Assembly: GCA_019311105.1 (NCBI GenBank)
Contig: JAFDDA010000018.1
Coordinates: 1 to 64,000 of the forward strand
Reading direction: 5' to 3'
Length of the DNA: 64,000 nucleotides
DNA from: Deltaproteobacteria bacterium
GTDB lineage: Bacteria > Myxococcota_A > UBA9160 > JAFDDA01
Shown here: piece by piece, positions 37,007 to 47,300 of the stretch
How positions within the stretch are numbered: position 1 is the first letter of the stretch
How the letters are laid out: every line of letters starts with the position of its first letter
Translations under genes and position numbers: made by a program
Notes under the pieces: model-generated
Database searches by the model: none
Told to the model about the DNA's origin: nothing
The model's input: the letters and a program-made list of their open reading frames with translations, nothing else

Positions 37007-37573
37007 GTGCGCGCGTTGAGCGCGGCCGAGGAGCGGCAGGCCCGCGAGGAACGTTGGCGCACCTCCATGGCTGCGGCCCAGGACGGCGATGCCAAGGCCT
37101 ACGAGAGCCTGCTGCAGGAGCTGTTGCCGGAGATTCGGAGCCTGGTGCGCCGGAGGCTTCCGGACGAGGCGGCCGTCGAGGACATCGTGCAGAACACGCT
37201 GCTGGCCATCCATCGTTCGCGTCATACCTACCGCTCGGAGCGTCCCTTCGGGCCGTGGATGCGGGCTGTGGCGCGCAACGCGTTCCTCGATCACGTGCGG
37301 GTGCGCAGCCGTCGCGTGGAACGCGAGGTTCCGCTCGACGCGGTCCCCGAGCCGGCGGACGACCCGGCCCCGATGCTCGAGCGGGTCGGCCTCTCGCCTG
37401 AGCTCGAACGTGCCCTCGCGGAGTTGCCCGCGATTCAGTTGCGCGGCCTTTCGGTTGCGGAAGCCGCCGTGAAAGCCGGTGTGTCGATGTCGGCGGTGAA
37501 GGTCCGGGCCCACCGTGGCTACCGCGCGTTGCGCGCACGATTGGAAGGCGTGGAAGGATTTCGAGATGGCTGA
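37007..37573 (+). CDS. ECF RNA polymerase sigma factor
   Basis: LPDEAAVEDIVQNTLLAIHRSRHTYRSERPFGPWMRAVARNAFLDHVR ... GLSVAEAAVKAGVSMSAVKVRAHRGYRALRARL. Confidence 0.9.
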   Translation: MRALSAAEERQAREERWRTSMAAAQDGDAKAYESLLQELLPEIRSLVRRRLPDEAAVEDIVQNTLLAIHRSRHTYRSERPFGPWMRAVARNAFLDHVRVRSRRVEREVPLDAVPEPADDPAPMLERVGLSPELERALAELPAIQLRGLSVAEAAVKAGVSMSAVKVRAHRGYRALRARLEGVEGFRDG

Positions 37574-38246
37574 GCCCACTCCCACCGAAGGCGAGACGAG
37601 CGACTTCGTGCGCGAGCTCTCGCGCGACCTCTCGCCGGTCGAACGCATCGCGCGGCTGCGCACCGGGGTGGTGCGCGTTCTGGCGCTGTGGGCAGGCGTT
37701 TCGTTGGTGGCCATTGCCGTGAAGGGCGTCACCGGGGACGTTTCGGACCCGGCGCGTATGCTGGGCGGGTTCGGCGCGATCCTCGCCGGGCTGTCGCTGG
37801 TCGGCGTTGGCGGCCTGGTAGCGGCCCTCTCCACCTCGGTCCCGGGCCGTGAGTCCACTGCCCGGGTCGCTTCGGGCCTGGTGGCCTTCGGGCTCCTGCT
37901 CGCGATGGGTCTCGGTGCCGTGTTGCTTCGCGCCGACCCGTCGGCCGCCGTGGCGGGGACGTTCCGGTCGGACATGATGTGCCTGACGCTTGCTGCGATC
38001 GTTGCGGTACTGCCGTCCCTGGGTGCACTTCTCTATGTCGTGCGAGCGGCGCCGGCGCGGCCGGTGCCGACGCTTTGGGGCGTCGGCCTGGGTTGTGTGG
38101 CCCTCGCTGCCTTCACGGTGCAGCTCGGGTGCATGGATCCCGCCTTCCGGCATCTGCTCGTGAGTCACGCCCTGGCGCCAGCCATCGGTTCGGCGGTGTT
38201 CCTGGCACCTCTCTGGCTCGGCTTTCGCCGTCTGCGCCAGGCGTGA
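37566..38246 (+). CDS. NrsF (DUF1109)-family anti-sigma membrane protein
   Basis: Six-TM layout after an ECF sigma; RELSRDLSPVERIARLRTGVVRVL and HLLVSHALAPAIGSAVFLAPLWLGFRR. Confidence 0.8.
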   Translation: MAEPTPTEGETSDFVRELSRDLSPVERIARLRTGVVRVLALWAGVSLVAIAVKGVTGDVSDPARMLGGFGAILAGLSLVGVGGLVAALSTSVPGRESTARVASGLVAFGLLLAMGLGAVLLRADPSAAVAGTFRSDMMCLTLAAIVAVLPSLGALLYVVRAAPARPVPTLWGVGLGCVALAAFTVQLGCMDPAFRHLLVSHALAPAIGSAVFLAPLWLGFRRLRQA

Positions 38247-38285
38247 CGCATTCGACGGCCCCGCTCTGCTAGCCTCCGCCGCCTC

Positions 38286-38822
38286 GTGGACACACGGCTC
38301 CTCCTGATTCGACATGGACAGTCCGTCTGGAATGCCGCCCGGCGCTGGCAGGGCCATTCCGATGCACCGCTCTCGCGGCTGGGCCACGAGCAGGCCGAGG
38401 AGGTCGCGCAAACCCTGGCCGGCGAAAGCCTCGACGCGCTCTACGCAAGCGACCTGAAACGCGCCTTCGTGACGGCCCAGTTCGTGGGTGCGCCTCACGG
38501 GTTGGTGCCCGTTCGAGACCCGCGCCTGCGCGAACTCGATGTGGGTGCATGGGGCGGCCTCACTCGCCACGAGATCTCGACGCGCTGGCCGGGCGCCCTG
38601 GCCGCCTTCGACGAGGGCGGGCCCGAGGCGAGGCCCGAGGGCGGTGAGACGGGAAGTGCGTTCCGGGCGCGAGTGACGGGCGTTCTCGACGATCTTGCGG
38701 ATCGCCACCGCGGTGAGACGCTGGCGATCGTGGCTCACGGCGGTGTGCTGGCCGCGGTCACCGGCGAGTTCGGCCACGCCAACTGCGCGGTGGTTCGGGT
38801 GACCTGGCCGCCGCTGGCCTAG
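38286..38822 (+). CDS. histidine phosphatase family protein
   Basis: LLLIRHGQSVWNAARRWQGHSDAPLSRLGHEQA (RHG), VAHGG. Confidence 0.92.
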   Translation: MDTRLLLIRHGQSVWNAARRWQGHSDAPLSRLGHEQAEEVAQTLAGESLDALYASDLKRAFVTAQFVGAPHGLVPVRDPRLRELDVGAWGGLTRHEISTRWPGALAAFDEGGPEARPEGGETGSAFRARVTGVLDDLADRHRGETLAIVAHGGVLAAVTGEFGHANCAVVRVTWPPLA

Positions 38823-38828
38823 GCGAGT

Positions 38829-40520
38829 TCAGGCGGCCTGCGTTTCCGCACTCGGCCCGTCGTGGCCGAACAAGAGGCGCAGACCTTCGAGCAGGATCCA
38901 GACGTCGCAGGCGAGGATGACGGTTCCGACCCCGGCCAGCAGCCACAGCTCCTTGGTGAAGTAGCCGAAGACCTCGCCGGTCATGGCGACCAGCGTCGCC
39001 GCTGCCACGAACACCATGGGCGCGGCGGTGTAGACGACCGGACGTCCGCGGCGCTTCAGCCAGATCGAGACCACCAGCAGGGTCACGCCCGCCACGAGCT
39101 GGTTCGTCGTTCCGAACAATGGCCACAGGATCAGGCCGCCCGTGCCGCCGGCTTGGGTGACCGCGAGGAGGAGTGCTGCGGCGATCCCTACGGCGCCGGC
39201 CGCGTAGCGGTTGGTCAGGGCCCGGACGCCGTAGTTCTCCGCGAGTTCCGCGATCACCAGGCGTTGGATGCGGGCACCGGTGTCGAGGGAGGTCGCGGCA
39301 AAAGCGATCACCATCACGGCGATGAAGGTCTTGGCCGTCTCGAGGGGTAGACCGAGGGCGGCGACGAACACGCCACCGCCCGTGACGAACGCGTCGAGCT
39401 TCGGCCCGAGACCCGAAGCCGCCGACCAGCTCGCGTAGTGGGAGTGCCACTCGGCGCCGCTCGCAAAGCCCGCCGTCGACGCCAGCACGGCCAGCAGCCC
39501 GAGCGCTCCCTCGCCCAACATGCCGCCGTAGCCGATGGGGCGGGCGTCGCTCATGCAGGCCACCTGTTTCGAGGTCGTGCCCGAGGCCACCAGCCCGTGG
39601 AAGCCCGAGATCGCGCCGCAGGCGATCGTGATGAACAGGAATGGGATCATCGGCGGCGCGCCTTCGGGGTTCATGCGCAGCATCGGGGCCTGGACCTCGG
39701 GGCGCAGCACGAGCAGGCCGGCGAAGAGCAGGACGAGGGCGGTGACGAGCTGGTGGGCGTTCAGATAGTCGCGCGGTTGGAGCAGCAACCAGACCGGCAG
39801 CACCGAGGCGACGAAGGAATAGAGGAGCAGGATCCAGACCCAGCCGATGACCGAGATCTCGGCCACGGCCGGGAAGGCCGCCGCGAAGTCGTTCCCATAG
39901 AAGACGGCCGCGATCAGGAAGGCGAAGCCGACCAGTGACGGCACGAGGATCGGCACGCCTCGGCGATAGACGAGCCAGCCGAGCCCGAGCGCCACGACGA
40001 TCTGCACGTTGATCGGGAAGATGGCGCCGGGGTTCGCCTTGAAGAGCGTCCCGATGATGAAGGCAAACACCGCGAGCACGATCCAGATCAGGATCGAGAT
40101 CACGAGCAGGAAGAGGGCGCGAACGCGTGGGCTGATGACGTCGCCCGCAATCTCGCCAATCGAGCTGCCGCGGTTGCGCAGGCTGATCACCAGGGCGGCG
40201 AAGTCGTGGACCGCGCCCATGAAGACCGTTCCCACCGTCACCCAGACCAGGGCAGGGAGCCAGCCCCAGATCACCGCGAGCGCCGGGCCGACGATCGGTG
40301 CGGCACCGGCGATCGAGGTGTAGTGGTGGCCCCAGAGCACCGACTTGCGGGTGGGGACGAAGTCGACGCCGTCCTCGAATTCGCGCGAGGGCACGGGCTC
40401 GTCGTCCGCGAGTTCGAAGATCCGCCGCGACAGGAAGGCGGAGTAGAAGCGGTAGCCGAGGGCGAAGACGACGAGCGTGATCGTCGCCAGGACGGCGGCG
40501 TTCAATGGAGGCTCTGGCAA
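38829..40520 (-). CDS. cstA: carbon starvation protein CstA family peptide/pyruvate transporter
   Basis: YRFYSAFLSRRIFELADD, GHHYTSIAGAAPIVGPALAVIWGWLPALVWV, FGTTNQLVAGVTLLVVS. Confidence 0.92.
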   Translation of the reverse strand: MPEPPLNAAVLATITLVVFALGYRFYSAFLSRRIFELADDEPVPSREFEDGVDFVPTRKSVLWGHHYTSIAGAAPIVGPALAVIWGWLPALVWVTVGTVFMGAVHDFAALVISLRNRGSSIGEIAGDVISPRVRALFLLVISILIWIVLAVFAFIIGTLFKANPGAIFPINVQIVVALGLGWLVYRRGVPILVPSLVGFAFLIAAVFYGNDFAAAFPAVAEISVIGWVWILLLYSFVASVLPVWLLLQPRDYLNAHQLVTALVLLFAGLLVLRPEVQAPMLRMNPEGAPPMIPFLFITIACGAISGFHGLVASGTTSKQVACMSDARPIGYGGMLGEGALGLLAVLASTAGFASGAEWHSHYASWSAASGLGPKLDAFVTGGGVFVAALGLPLETAKTFIAVMVIAFAATSLDTGARIQRLVIAELAENYGVRALTNRYAAGAVGIAAALLLAVTQAGGTGGLILWPLFGTTNQLVAGVTLLVVSIWLKRRGRPVVYTAAPMVFVAAATLVAMTGEVFGYFTKELWLLAGVGTVILACDVWILLEGLRLLFGHDGPSAETQAA

Positions 40521-40539
40521 GGGAGGCGATCGGGACGGC

Positions 40540-42246
40540 TCACGTCAGGTTCTCCGGGTCGAAGGGGACGTCGCCGGTTCCGCGCAACACGTTCTTCAGG
40601 ATCTTGCCGGCCGCGTTTCGAGGAAGCGGGTGGTCGATGAACTCGACGAACTCCGGGACCTTGAAGGCGGCCAGATGGTCGGCGACCTGCTTTCGTGCCG
40701 CGCTCTCCGAGAGCTCCGAGCCCGGCACGCGCCGGACGATCGCCTTCACGCGCTCACCGAATTCGGCGTCGGGGACGCCGACGATGGCGGCCTCGTCGAT
40801 CTCGGGGTGTTCGGCCAGACAGTTCTCGATCTCTACGCAGTACACGTTCTCACCGCCGCGAATGATCATGTCCTTCGCGCGATCCACGACGAAGAAGAAG
40901 CCGTCGGCGTCGCGGTAGGCGAGGTCGCCGGTGTGGAGCCAGCCGTCCTGGATCGCCTCGGCGGTGGCCTCGGGCCGGTTCCAATAGCCGGGCGTCACGA
41001 GCGGCCCGCGGATCCACAACTCACCGAGTTCGCCGTCGGGCACGGGCTCGCCGTCTTCGCCCATGGCCTCCATGTCGAGGAGCGGCATGGGGCGCCCGAT
41101 GGAGGTCTTCTTCTCGAGCAGATCCTTGCCGCCGTTCACCGTGGCGACGCCGTGAGTCTCGGTCAGGCCGTAGGCGTTGGCGAAGGTGGGTTCGATCGGC
41201 AGCACCTCGCGCGCGCGCTCGATCGTCTCGGGCGGCGTCGGGGCGCCGCCGAACGACACGCGCGCGATGCTCGAGAGATCGTACGCCTCCACCTTCGGGT
41301 GGTGCACGACCCGGTGGAGCATGGTCGGGATCGCGCCCCAGACGTTGATGCGTTCGCGCTCGATCAGCTGCATGACCTGCTCGGCGTCGAACTTGCCCTC
41401 GGTGAAGACCATCTTCGCGCCCGTGGTGAGGCCGGCGCACAGGTTCGAATGCAGCCCGCCCACGTGGAACAAGGGCGAGGTCAGCAGGCTCGCGGTCTGG
41501 GCGCCGTCGGCCGGCACCGGGGAGACGCCCGCCACGACGGCCCCGACCACGCCCGACAGAACGATCCCCGTGATCTGGGCGATGGTGCCGCGATGGGTGG
41601 TGATGCAGCCCTTCGGCCGACCCGTCGTGCCCGAGGTGTAGAGGATGATGAACGGGTCATCCTCGTCGATGGGCCCGTCCGGCGCGTCGTCGTGGGGGAC
41701 GAGCAGTTCGTCGATCGGCACGGTGCCCGGCGGCGGGTCGTCGCCGATGAAGAAGATCGTTTCGAGGCTCGGGAGCTTTCCCGCGAGGCTCTCGACCCGG
41801 GGGTAGAGCCGCTCGTCGACGACCAGGTAGCGCGAGCCCGAGTCGTTGATGCCGTACTCGATCTCTTCCGCGGTCCACCAGCCATTCAGGCCAACGCCGA
41901 CGCCGCCCAGCGACACCGCGCCGAACAGCGAGAGGATCCAATCCGGGGAGTTGTAGGCGAGGACGGCGAAGCGGTCGCCGCGCTCGAACCCGTGGGCGCG
42001 AGCGAGTTGCCGAGAGGCGCCGAACGCGAGCCGTCGCACGTCGCCGTAGCCGATGCGTCGCTCGCCCTGGACGAAGCAATCGAGATCCCCGCGTTCGCCC
42101 GCGTTCGTGATCTTCTCGCGCATGGAGCGTTCGCGGTTCTTGAACAGCCGCATGGGGCGGTCCACCACGGTCTCGGTCACGATTTCGAACGGCGCGCCGG
42201 GGGCGGTGAGGCCGGCGATGGCTTGCTCGTAGGTCGGCGTGGACAT
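40540..42246 (-). CDS. AMP-dependent acyl-CoA synthetase/ligase
   Basis: FIILYTSGTTGRPKGCITTHRG, TGDLAYRDADGFFFVVDRAKDMIIRGGENVYC. Confidence 0.92.
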   Translation of the reverse strand: MSTPTYEQAIAGLTAPGAPFEIVTETVVDRPMRLFKNRERSMREKITNAGERGDLDCFVQGERRIGYGDVRRLAFGASRQLARAHGFERGDRFAVLAYNSPDWILSLFGAVSLGGVGVGLNGWWTAEEIEYGINDSGSRYLVVDERLYPRVESLAGKLPSLETIFFIGDDPPPGTVPIDELLVPHDDAPDGPIDEDDPFIILYTSGTTGRPKGCITTHRGTIAQITGIVLSGVVGAVVAGVSPVPADGAQTASLLTSPLFHVGGLHSNLCAGLTTGAKMVFTEGKFDAEQVMQLIERERINVWGAIPTMLHRVVHHPKVEAYDLSSIARVSFGGAPTPPETIERAREVLPIEPTFANAYGLTETHGVATVNGGKDLLEKKTSIGRPMPLLDMEAMGEDGEPVPDGELGELWIRGPLVTPGYWNRPEATAEAIQDGWLHTGDLAYRDADGFFFVVDRAKDMIIRGGENVYCVEIENCLAEHPEIDEAAIVGVPDAEFGERVKAIVRRVPGSELSESAARKQVADHLAAFKVPEFVEFIDHPLPRNAAGKILKNVLRGTGDVPFDPENLT

Positions 42247-42273
42247 GGCCGCCTACCTTACCCGATGGCGCGG

Positions 42274-43605
42274 CTAGAGCGGCCGGGCTTCGGCCCCCGC
42301 CTGCCGGTTCATCCCATCCGCCATCCAGAGCGCGCCGAACAGGGGCAGGCGTCCTTCGGGGTGGAGCTCGTGGAAGCGGCCGTTGATCTGGAGCGAAGAC
42401 CCGCCCCAAAGGAAGCGGAAGGCGTAGGCCAAGGAGTCCGAGGCCAGGGTCACATCGCACTGCTCGCGGGAAAGGCCTGTGGCGGTGAGGCCTCGTCGAA
42501 GGTCGAAGAGCGCGGCGTGCCCGAGGTCGGTGATCCAGACCCGGCCGGGGCGAGGGGTCAGGAAGGCAAGAGCCAGGGCGGCCCGCAGGTGCCCGAGCAG
42601 CCCAGGGTGTGCCTGGCGTTGGTAGGCCGCGTTCATGCGGGCCATGCGGACGCGCAGGCGGAGCGGGCTCACCGCGCCGTTCAGCCGCGCCCGGTAGCGT
42701 TCCGCCATCTCCTGAAGCCCCGCCAGCGGGACGGTCTTCACCGTGCAGAGTTCGCGGGTCGGGAGTGTCTTGTACTCGGCGAGGTAGCGGTCGATGGCCT
42801 CGGCGTTGCGATGCTCGTGGCCGACCTCCCAGCTGTCGCCCGGGTAGAGGACCACCGGCTGCGTGTCGGTGTCGTGGGCCACGGCCGCCGCGACCTCGTC
42901 GACCGGGACCGCGCCTGAATTCATGAAGTGGTTCTCTTCATGACAGAACCAGACGAAGCTCGCGAAGGGCACGACCCAGCGGGGCTCGAGTGCACGGCAC
43001 TGCCGCACCGTGCGATCGAGCTGGAGCTGGCCGCCCGCGCGGCGCCGCTCCTCCTCCTCGACGTTTCCGTCCCATGCGGCGATGGAGAACTGGGTCAGCA
43101 GCACGTCGACGGCGCCGGCCTCGGCCTTCACGCGCGCAATGTCCTCCGAGCTGTTGACCATGCAGTCGTTCAGGTTCAAGACCCGCGTGCCGCCGGCCTC
43201 GATGAGCAACCAGGAGTCGTCCGTGTGGTCCCAGCGTGAGCATTGCACGTGAAAGTCCGGACCGAGCTCCACGCGCTCGCCCCGGGCGAGCTCGCGGGTT
43301 GGGAAGCCGAGCCCTTCGCAATGCCGGATGATCTTGCGGTCATCGCTCTCGTGGAAGAGCACGGTGATTCCGGGCCGGAGGCTCTCGTCGACCTGGGCGA
43401 GGTTGTGCGGGCTGAAGTGATCCGGGTGTTCGTGGGAGAACCAGATGTGGGTCACGTGCTCGAAGTCCGCGGGCGTGAAAACCGATGGCGCGAGCAGCGC
43501 CCAGCCGTCGTTGAAGGCCGTGCCATCGAGCCACGGGTCGCAGAGCAACGCCACCTCGCCGTCGCGGAAAACGAGTGATGCGTGGTTCACGAATTCGAGC
43601 TTCAC
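42274..43605 (-). CDS. MBL-fold metallo-hydrolase (UlaG-like)
   Basis: HIWFSHEHPDHFSPHNL (HxHxDH variant), ALLCDPWLDGTAF. Confidence 0.8.
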   Translation of the reverse strand: MKLEFVNHASLVFRDGEVALLCDPWLDGTAFNDGWALLAPSVFTPADFEHVTHIWFSHEHPDHFSPHNLAQVDESLRPGITVLFHESDDRKIIRHCEGLGFPTRELARGERVELGPDFHVQCSRWDHTDDSWLLIEAGGTRVLNLNDCMVNSSEDIARVKAEAGAVDVLLTQFSIAAWDGNVEEEERRRAGGQLQLDRTVRQCRALEPRWVVPFASFVWFCHEENHFMNSGAVPVDEVAAAVAHDTDTQPVVLYPGDSWEVGHEHRNAEAIDRYLAEYKTLPTRELCTVKTVPLAGLQEMAERYRARLNGAVSPLRLRVRMARMNAAYQRQAHPGLLGHLRAALALAFLTPRPGRVWITDLGHAALFDLRRGLTATGLSREQCDVTLASDSLAYAFRFLWGGSSLQINGRFHELHPEGRLPLFGALWMADGMNRQAGAEARPL

Positions 43606-43710
43606 GAGGGCTTTTCCGAGTGGGCCGGACGGTGCCGGGAGTGTGGGGTGAGTGCTCCGGGGCGGCGTCCAGGTGACGAAATTTGCCGCTGGGTTGCGGG
43701 TCGGACGCGG

Positions 43711-44598
43711 TCAGGCTGCGGGGGTGCCGAACCCCCGGACGAAGAGCGCTTCGATGCCCTCCCGTTCGGCCAGGTCGCGCAGCTCTGGCTCCGGCGGGGC
43801 TGCGTCGAAACTCTCGGCCGCGTCGAGAACGAGCCGCAGCAGGTCGAGGTCGCTCGGCGTGTTCACGAAGATGCCGGGGCGTGCGAGGGCCCAGTGGATC
43901 GCCGTGCGCACGGCGTCCGGGTCGGTCAAGGGCTCGTACCAGGTCGATGAGTCCTCTCCTTGACCTTCGGGCCAGCGGCGGCGGGCCACGGACTTGATCG
44001 TCTGCATGGCGACGCCCCGATCGGCGCAGGTCGCGGCCAGCGTTTCGAACTCGTCCACGTAGCGAGCGTCCTGCCATTGGATCCAGCTGTAGGGCAGCAA
44101 CACGGAGTCGAAGGCGAAGCGTTCGAGGCTGCGGGCGTGCATGGCGGCCACGCGGGTGCCGTGGCCCGTGACCCCGATGAAGCGAACGAGCCCTTCGTCC
44201 CGGGCCTCGATCGCCGCCTCGAGGGCGCCGCCCGGGCTGAGCGCCTGCTCCCACTCGTTCTCCTTCACGAGGTTGTGGAGCTGCAGCAGGTCGACGCAAT
44301 CGACCTGCATGCGTTCGAGAGAGCGGCGGATCTCGTCCCGCGCGCCCTCGTAACTGCGCTCTTTCGTCTTGGTGGCCAGGAAGAACTCGCTGCGCAGGCC
44401 CCGCGCCATCGCGGGCCCGATGCGATCCTCGGCCTCGCCGTAGGACGAGGCGGCGTCGATGTGGTTCACGCCTCGTTCGAGCAGGAAGTCGAGGGTGCGG
44501 TCGGCCTCGTCCTGGCTGCAGCGCCACAGGGCGGCGGCGCCGAACAGGACCCGGCTGCTCTCATGGCCGGTGTTTCCGAAGGGGAGTGCAGGCAGCAC
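43711..44598 (-). CDS. aldo/keto reductase
   Basis: GVNHIDAASSYGEAEDRIGPAM, CVDLLQLHNL, RFIGVTGHG. Confidence 0.9.
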   Translation of the reverse strand: MLPALPFGNTGHESSRVLFGAAALWRCSQDEADRTLDFLLERGVNHIDAASSYGEAEDRIGPAMARGLRSEFFLATKTKERSYEGARDEIRRSLERMQVDCVDLLQLHNLVKENEWEQALSPGGALEAAIEARDEGLVRFIGVTGHGTRVAAMHARSLERFAFDSVLLPYSWIQWQDARYVDEFETLAATCADRGVAMQTIKSVARRRWPEGQGEDSSTWYEPLTDPDAVRTAIHWALARPGIFVNTPSDLDLLRLVLDAAESFDAAPPEPELRDLAEREGIEALFVRGFGTPAA

Positions 44599-44642
44599 GC
44601 GGCGATTGTGGGGGAGGGCGGAGCGTGGCGCCAGAGGTCCCG

Positions 44643-47276
44643 TCAGTCGGAGACGTCGGGGTCGGTGCCCTCGCGGACCTCCTGGGCGTCGGGGCGCCCG
44701 TCGCCGTCGCCATCGAAGAAGGGATCGAAGATCGTCGGGACGCCGTCGTCCACGGCGGTGCGGTAGAACGCCACGCGTTGGTCGATGGCCTCGGGTGCCC
44801 CCTGAGCGCAGTAGTGGCCTTCGACGCGGCTCCCGAGACAGCCCGGGGAAGCCGGCAGGGCGTTGAGCCAGGGCACGTACTGGACGAGGCCGGCGGTGGT
44901 CTCGGCATCGATGTTCGCCACGTTGATGGGGCTGTTCACCTGCTCGAGGACGGTGGCCGGCTCAGCGATGGGCGGCAGCTGGGGGATCGGGCCCGTGGAC
45001 CACGCCTCGCTGCGCGTGGAGTTGTTCGGCGAGAAGGAGTCGTCGATGCCTTCGATGATCAAGATGCTCGCCTTGCGCATCGTGCCGGCCACGGGGAAGC
45101 GGCGCGGGCCATAGGTGAACAGGGCGTGGATGTTCGGATCCTGATTGTCGTAGAGCGTCTGGAAGTACTGGAGGCCTACCCAGATGTCGCGGATCTCGAT
45201 GTTCGGGACCGCCCCCGGCAACGTGGTGAGGAGGAAACCGCCGGTGCCGAGCGGGTCGGTGACCTCCTGGAGGAAGAGCCGCTCACCGAAGTTCCCGCCG
45301 CCCGCGACCAAGGCCGCCGCGCGGATCTCCGGTGCGTAGGGCATCAACGCACCACCGTGGACGCCCCCGTAGCTGATCCCTTCGTAGGTGATCGGCAAGG
45401 TCGGATCGACGTCGGGGACGCCGTCGGGGGCCCCGTCGGGCAGCAGGTCGAGGGTGCTGAGGCTCTCGATCAGCTTCAGGAAGGCGAGCTGGTTCCCGTA
45501 GGTCTCGGTGTAGTACTCGGGCATCTCGCGATTGATCAGGATCACGCCGAAGATCGCGAGCCCTTGCTCGACGGTGTCGGCGAACGTGTCGTTCAGGAAG
45601 TCGGTGAAGCCGATCACCGCGAAGCCGGCCCCCGCGACGCGCCCGCCGGCGCCGACGACCTCGTTCGAGCTGCCCGGGTTCCCGTGCTGGTACATGAGGA
45701 TCGGCACGGGGCTGTCGAGGGCGGCGGCCGGAAGCGTCATGACGAAGGGCACCTCGCGTGTGCCGTTCTGCATGGGCACACCCGCGGCGTCCCGCTGCAG
45801 CACGGGGCCCACCAGCCAGTTCGGAGTGAACCAGCGGCCCCGGACCACGCGCTCGACGTCGCCGGTTCCGGCGTCGTTCGAATCGATCACGTAGGTCGGC
45901 GCCGGCAGGGCATCGACCAGGGCGCGCATGGCCAGCACATCGTCCGGGACGGTGTCGACGGAACGGACGGAGATCGACAGAGCGAGGGCCAGGTCGTCGC
46001 TCGGCAGGGGCGGGGAGATGTCCTCGGCGAGCACGGGCAGGATCTCGTCGAGCAAGCTGCGAGTCACCGGAAGCAGCGGGTGCTCGCTGCCCCCGGGCGC
46101 ACCGAGCGCATCCACGAAGTAGCCGTCGGCGCCGAAGGGTCGCAGGCCCGCCGCGAGAGCCCGGCGCGTGATCGCGAGGGCATAGCGGCCCTCGGGCTCG
46201 AGCGGACGCGACGGATAGAGCACCAGTTGATGGGTCGGCCCGGGGTCGCCCGGGAGGCTGTTGGCGCGATAGGAGAGCTCGAAGGGATGGCGCTCGCCGT
46301 AGCTCGGGCTCGCTGGGTCGACGTCGAACAGGCCGATCGACGCGAGCGGGTCGAGGGATTCCTCGGGCGTCTGCGGCAGCGAACTCACGTCCGGGGCTTC
46401 GGAGAGCAGGATCACGTGGGCGGCGATGGGGCTCCACCCGTCCAGGCGATTGGTGCCGATGAGCAGCCCTTGCGCGAGGTTCACGACATCCGCGGGTCGC
46501 GAGGTCGGCGGCGGCACGGCATTGCGCTTCCCGGTGGCCGTCGTCGCGTCCTCGACCTGCAGCGTGTCGTCGGGGAAGGGCGGGAACATCCCGTTGTCGC
46601 TGCGGTCGTAGACGATCGTCGCCGGCGCGCCCGCGGCCGCGACCTGGAAGGCCACGGATTCGGTGCCGCCCGGCCCCGTCCAGGAAAGCGAGCAGTTGGC
46701 ACTCGTCGGCAGGTCGCCCGTGGGGTTCAGCGCGACGCGCTCGGTCGAGACGAGGTGCGCAGCCAGCGAAATCGGGCCAGCGCAGTCGAGCGCGAAACTC
46801 AGGAGTGCGGCCGGAGATACACCCGCCGCAAAGTCGAGCACCGGCCAGGCACTCGGCGCGACCGTCTCGCCTGCCGACGGTGCGCTCGCGAGCAGCGCGG
46901 GCATCGTCACCGGCGTGAGGGTGAAGTCGAGCCCCGCCGGGTCGAAGGCGGCTCCCTGGCGGACGCGGAAGGCCGAGCTCGTGGGGACCGGCCCGGGCAT
47001 GGGGGCCGCGAAGCCGAGCTGCCCAGCCACGACCTGGGTGCCCGGGTCCACCGAGTGGGCCACGACCGCAACCGGCACCGCCGCACTGCCGCCGACCCGC
47101 TCGAGGGTCGCACTGAGGTCGTGGTAGTAGCCGGTCGGCGAGGCGGGCTGGCTGTGCAGCTCGCGATAGCGGAGGACGTAGTCGCCGAAGTCGACCTCGT
47201 GGACCGTATTCGGGATGCAGCCCGGGCCCAGCAGGAACGGGGCGGCGACGAGCAGCAGCAGGCGAAGGGGTCGCAT
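44643..47276 (-). CDS. large putative lipoprotein with alpha/beta-hydrolase-like domain and TSP3-like Ca-binding C-terminus
   Basis: Lipobox LLGPGC; ISYGGVHGGALMPYAPEIRAAALVAGG nucleophile-elbow-like; FFDGDGDGRPDAQEVREGTDPD. Confidence 0.6.
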   Translation of the reverse strand: MRPLRLLLLVAAPFLLGPGCIPNTVHEVDFGDYVLRYRELHSQPASPTGYYHDLSATLERVGGSAAVPVAVVAHSVDPGTQVVAGQLGFAAPMPGPVPTSSAFRVRQGAAFDPAGLDFTLTPVTMPALLASAPSAGETVAPSAWPVLDFAAGVSPAALLSFALDCAGPISLAAHLVSTERVALNPTGDLPTSANCSLSWTGPGGTESVAFQVAAAGAPATIVYDRSDNGMFPPFPDDTLQVEDATTATGKRNAVPPPTSRPADVVNLAQGLLIGTNRLDGWSPIAAHVILLSEAPDVSSLPQTPEESLDPLASIGLFDVDPASPSYGERHPFELSYRANSLPGDPGPTHQLVLYPSRPLEPEGRYALAITRRALAAGLRPFGADGYFVDALGAPGGSEHPLLPVTRSLLDEILPVLAEDISPPLPSDDLALALSISVRSVDTVPDDVLAMRALVDALPAPTYVIDSNDAGTGDVERVVRGRWFTPNWLVGPVLQRDAAGVPMQNGTREVPFVMTLPAAALDSPVPILMYQHGNPGSSNEVVGAGGRVAGAGFAVIGFTDFLNDTFADTVEQGLAIFGVILINREMPEYYTETYGNQLAFLKLIESLSTLDLLPDGAPDGVPDVDPTLPITYEGISYGGVHGGALMPYAPEIRAAALVAGGGNFGERLFLQEVTDPLGTGGFLLTTLPGAVPNIEIRDIWVGLQYFQTLYDNQDPNIHALFTYGPRRFPVAGTMRKASILIIEGIDDSFSPNNSTRSEAWSTGPIPQLPPIAEPATVLEQVNSPINVANIDAETTAGLVQYVPWLNALPASPGCLGSRVEGHYCAQGAPEAIDQRVAFYRTAVDDGVPTIFDPFFDGDGDGRPDAQEVREGTDPDVSD

Positions 47277-47300
47277 GGAAGGCTCCGACGGGGGCGACGG

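Noticed and set aside
36228-38777. 849-aa minus-strand ORF
   Set aside because: Only its last part is the ECF sigma (start GTG 36824 with RBS and promoter); the rest is antisense to the second sigma, nrsF-like and phosphatase genes.
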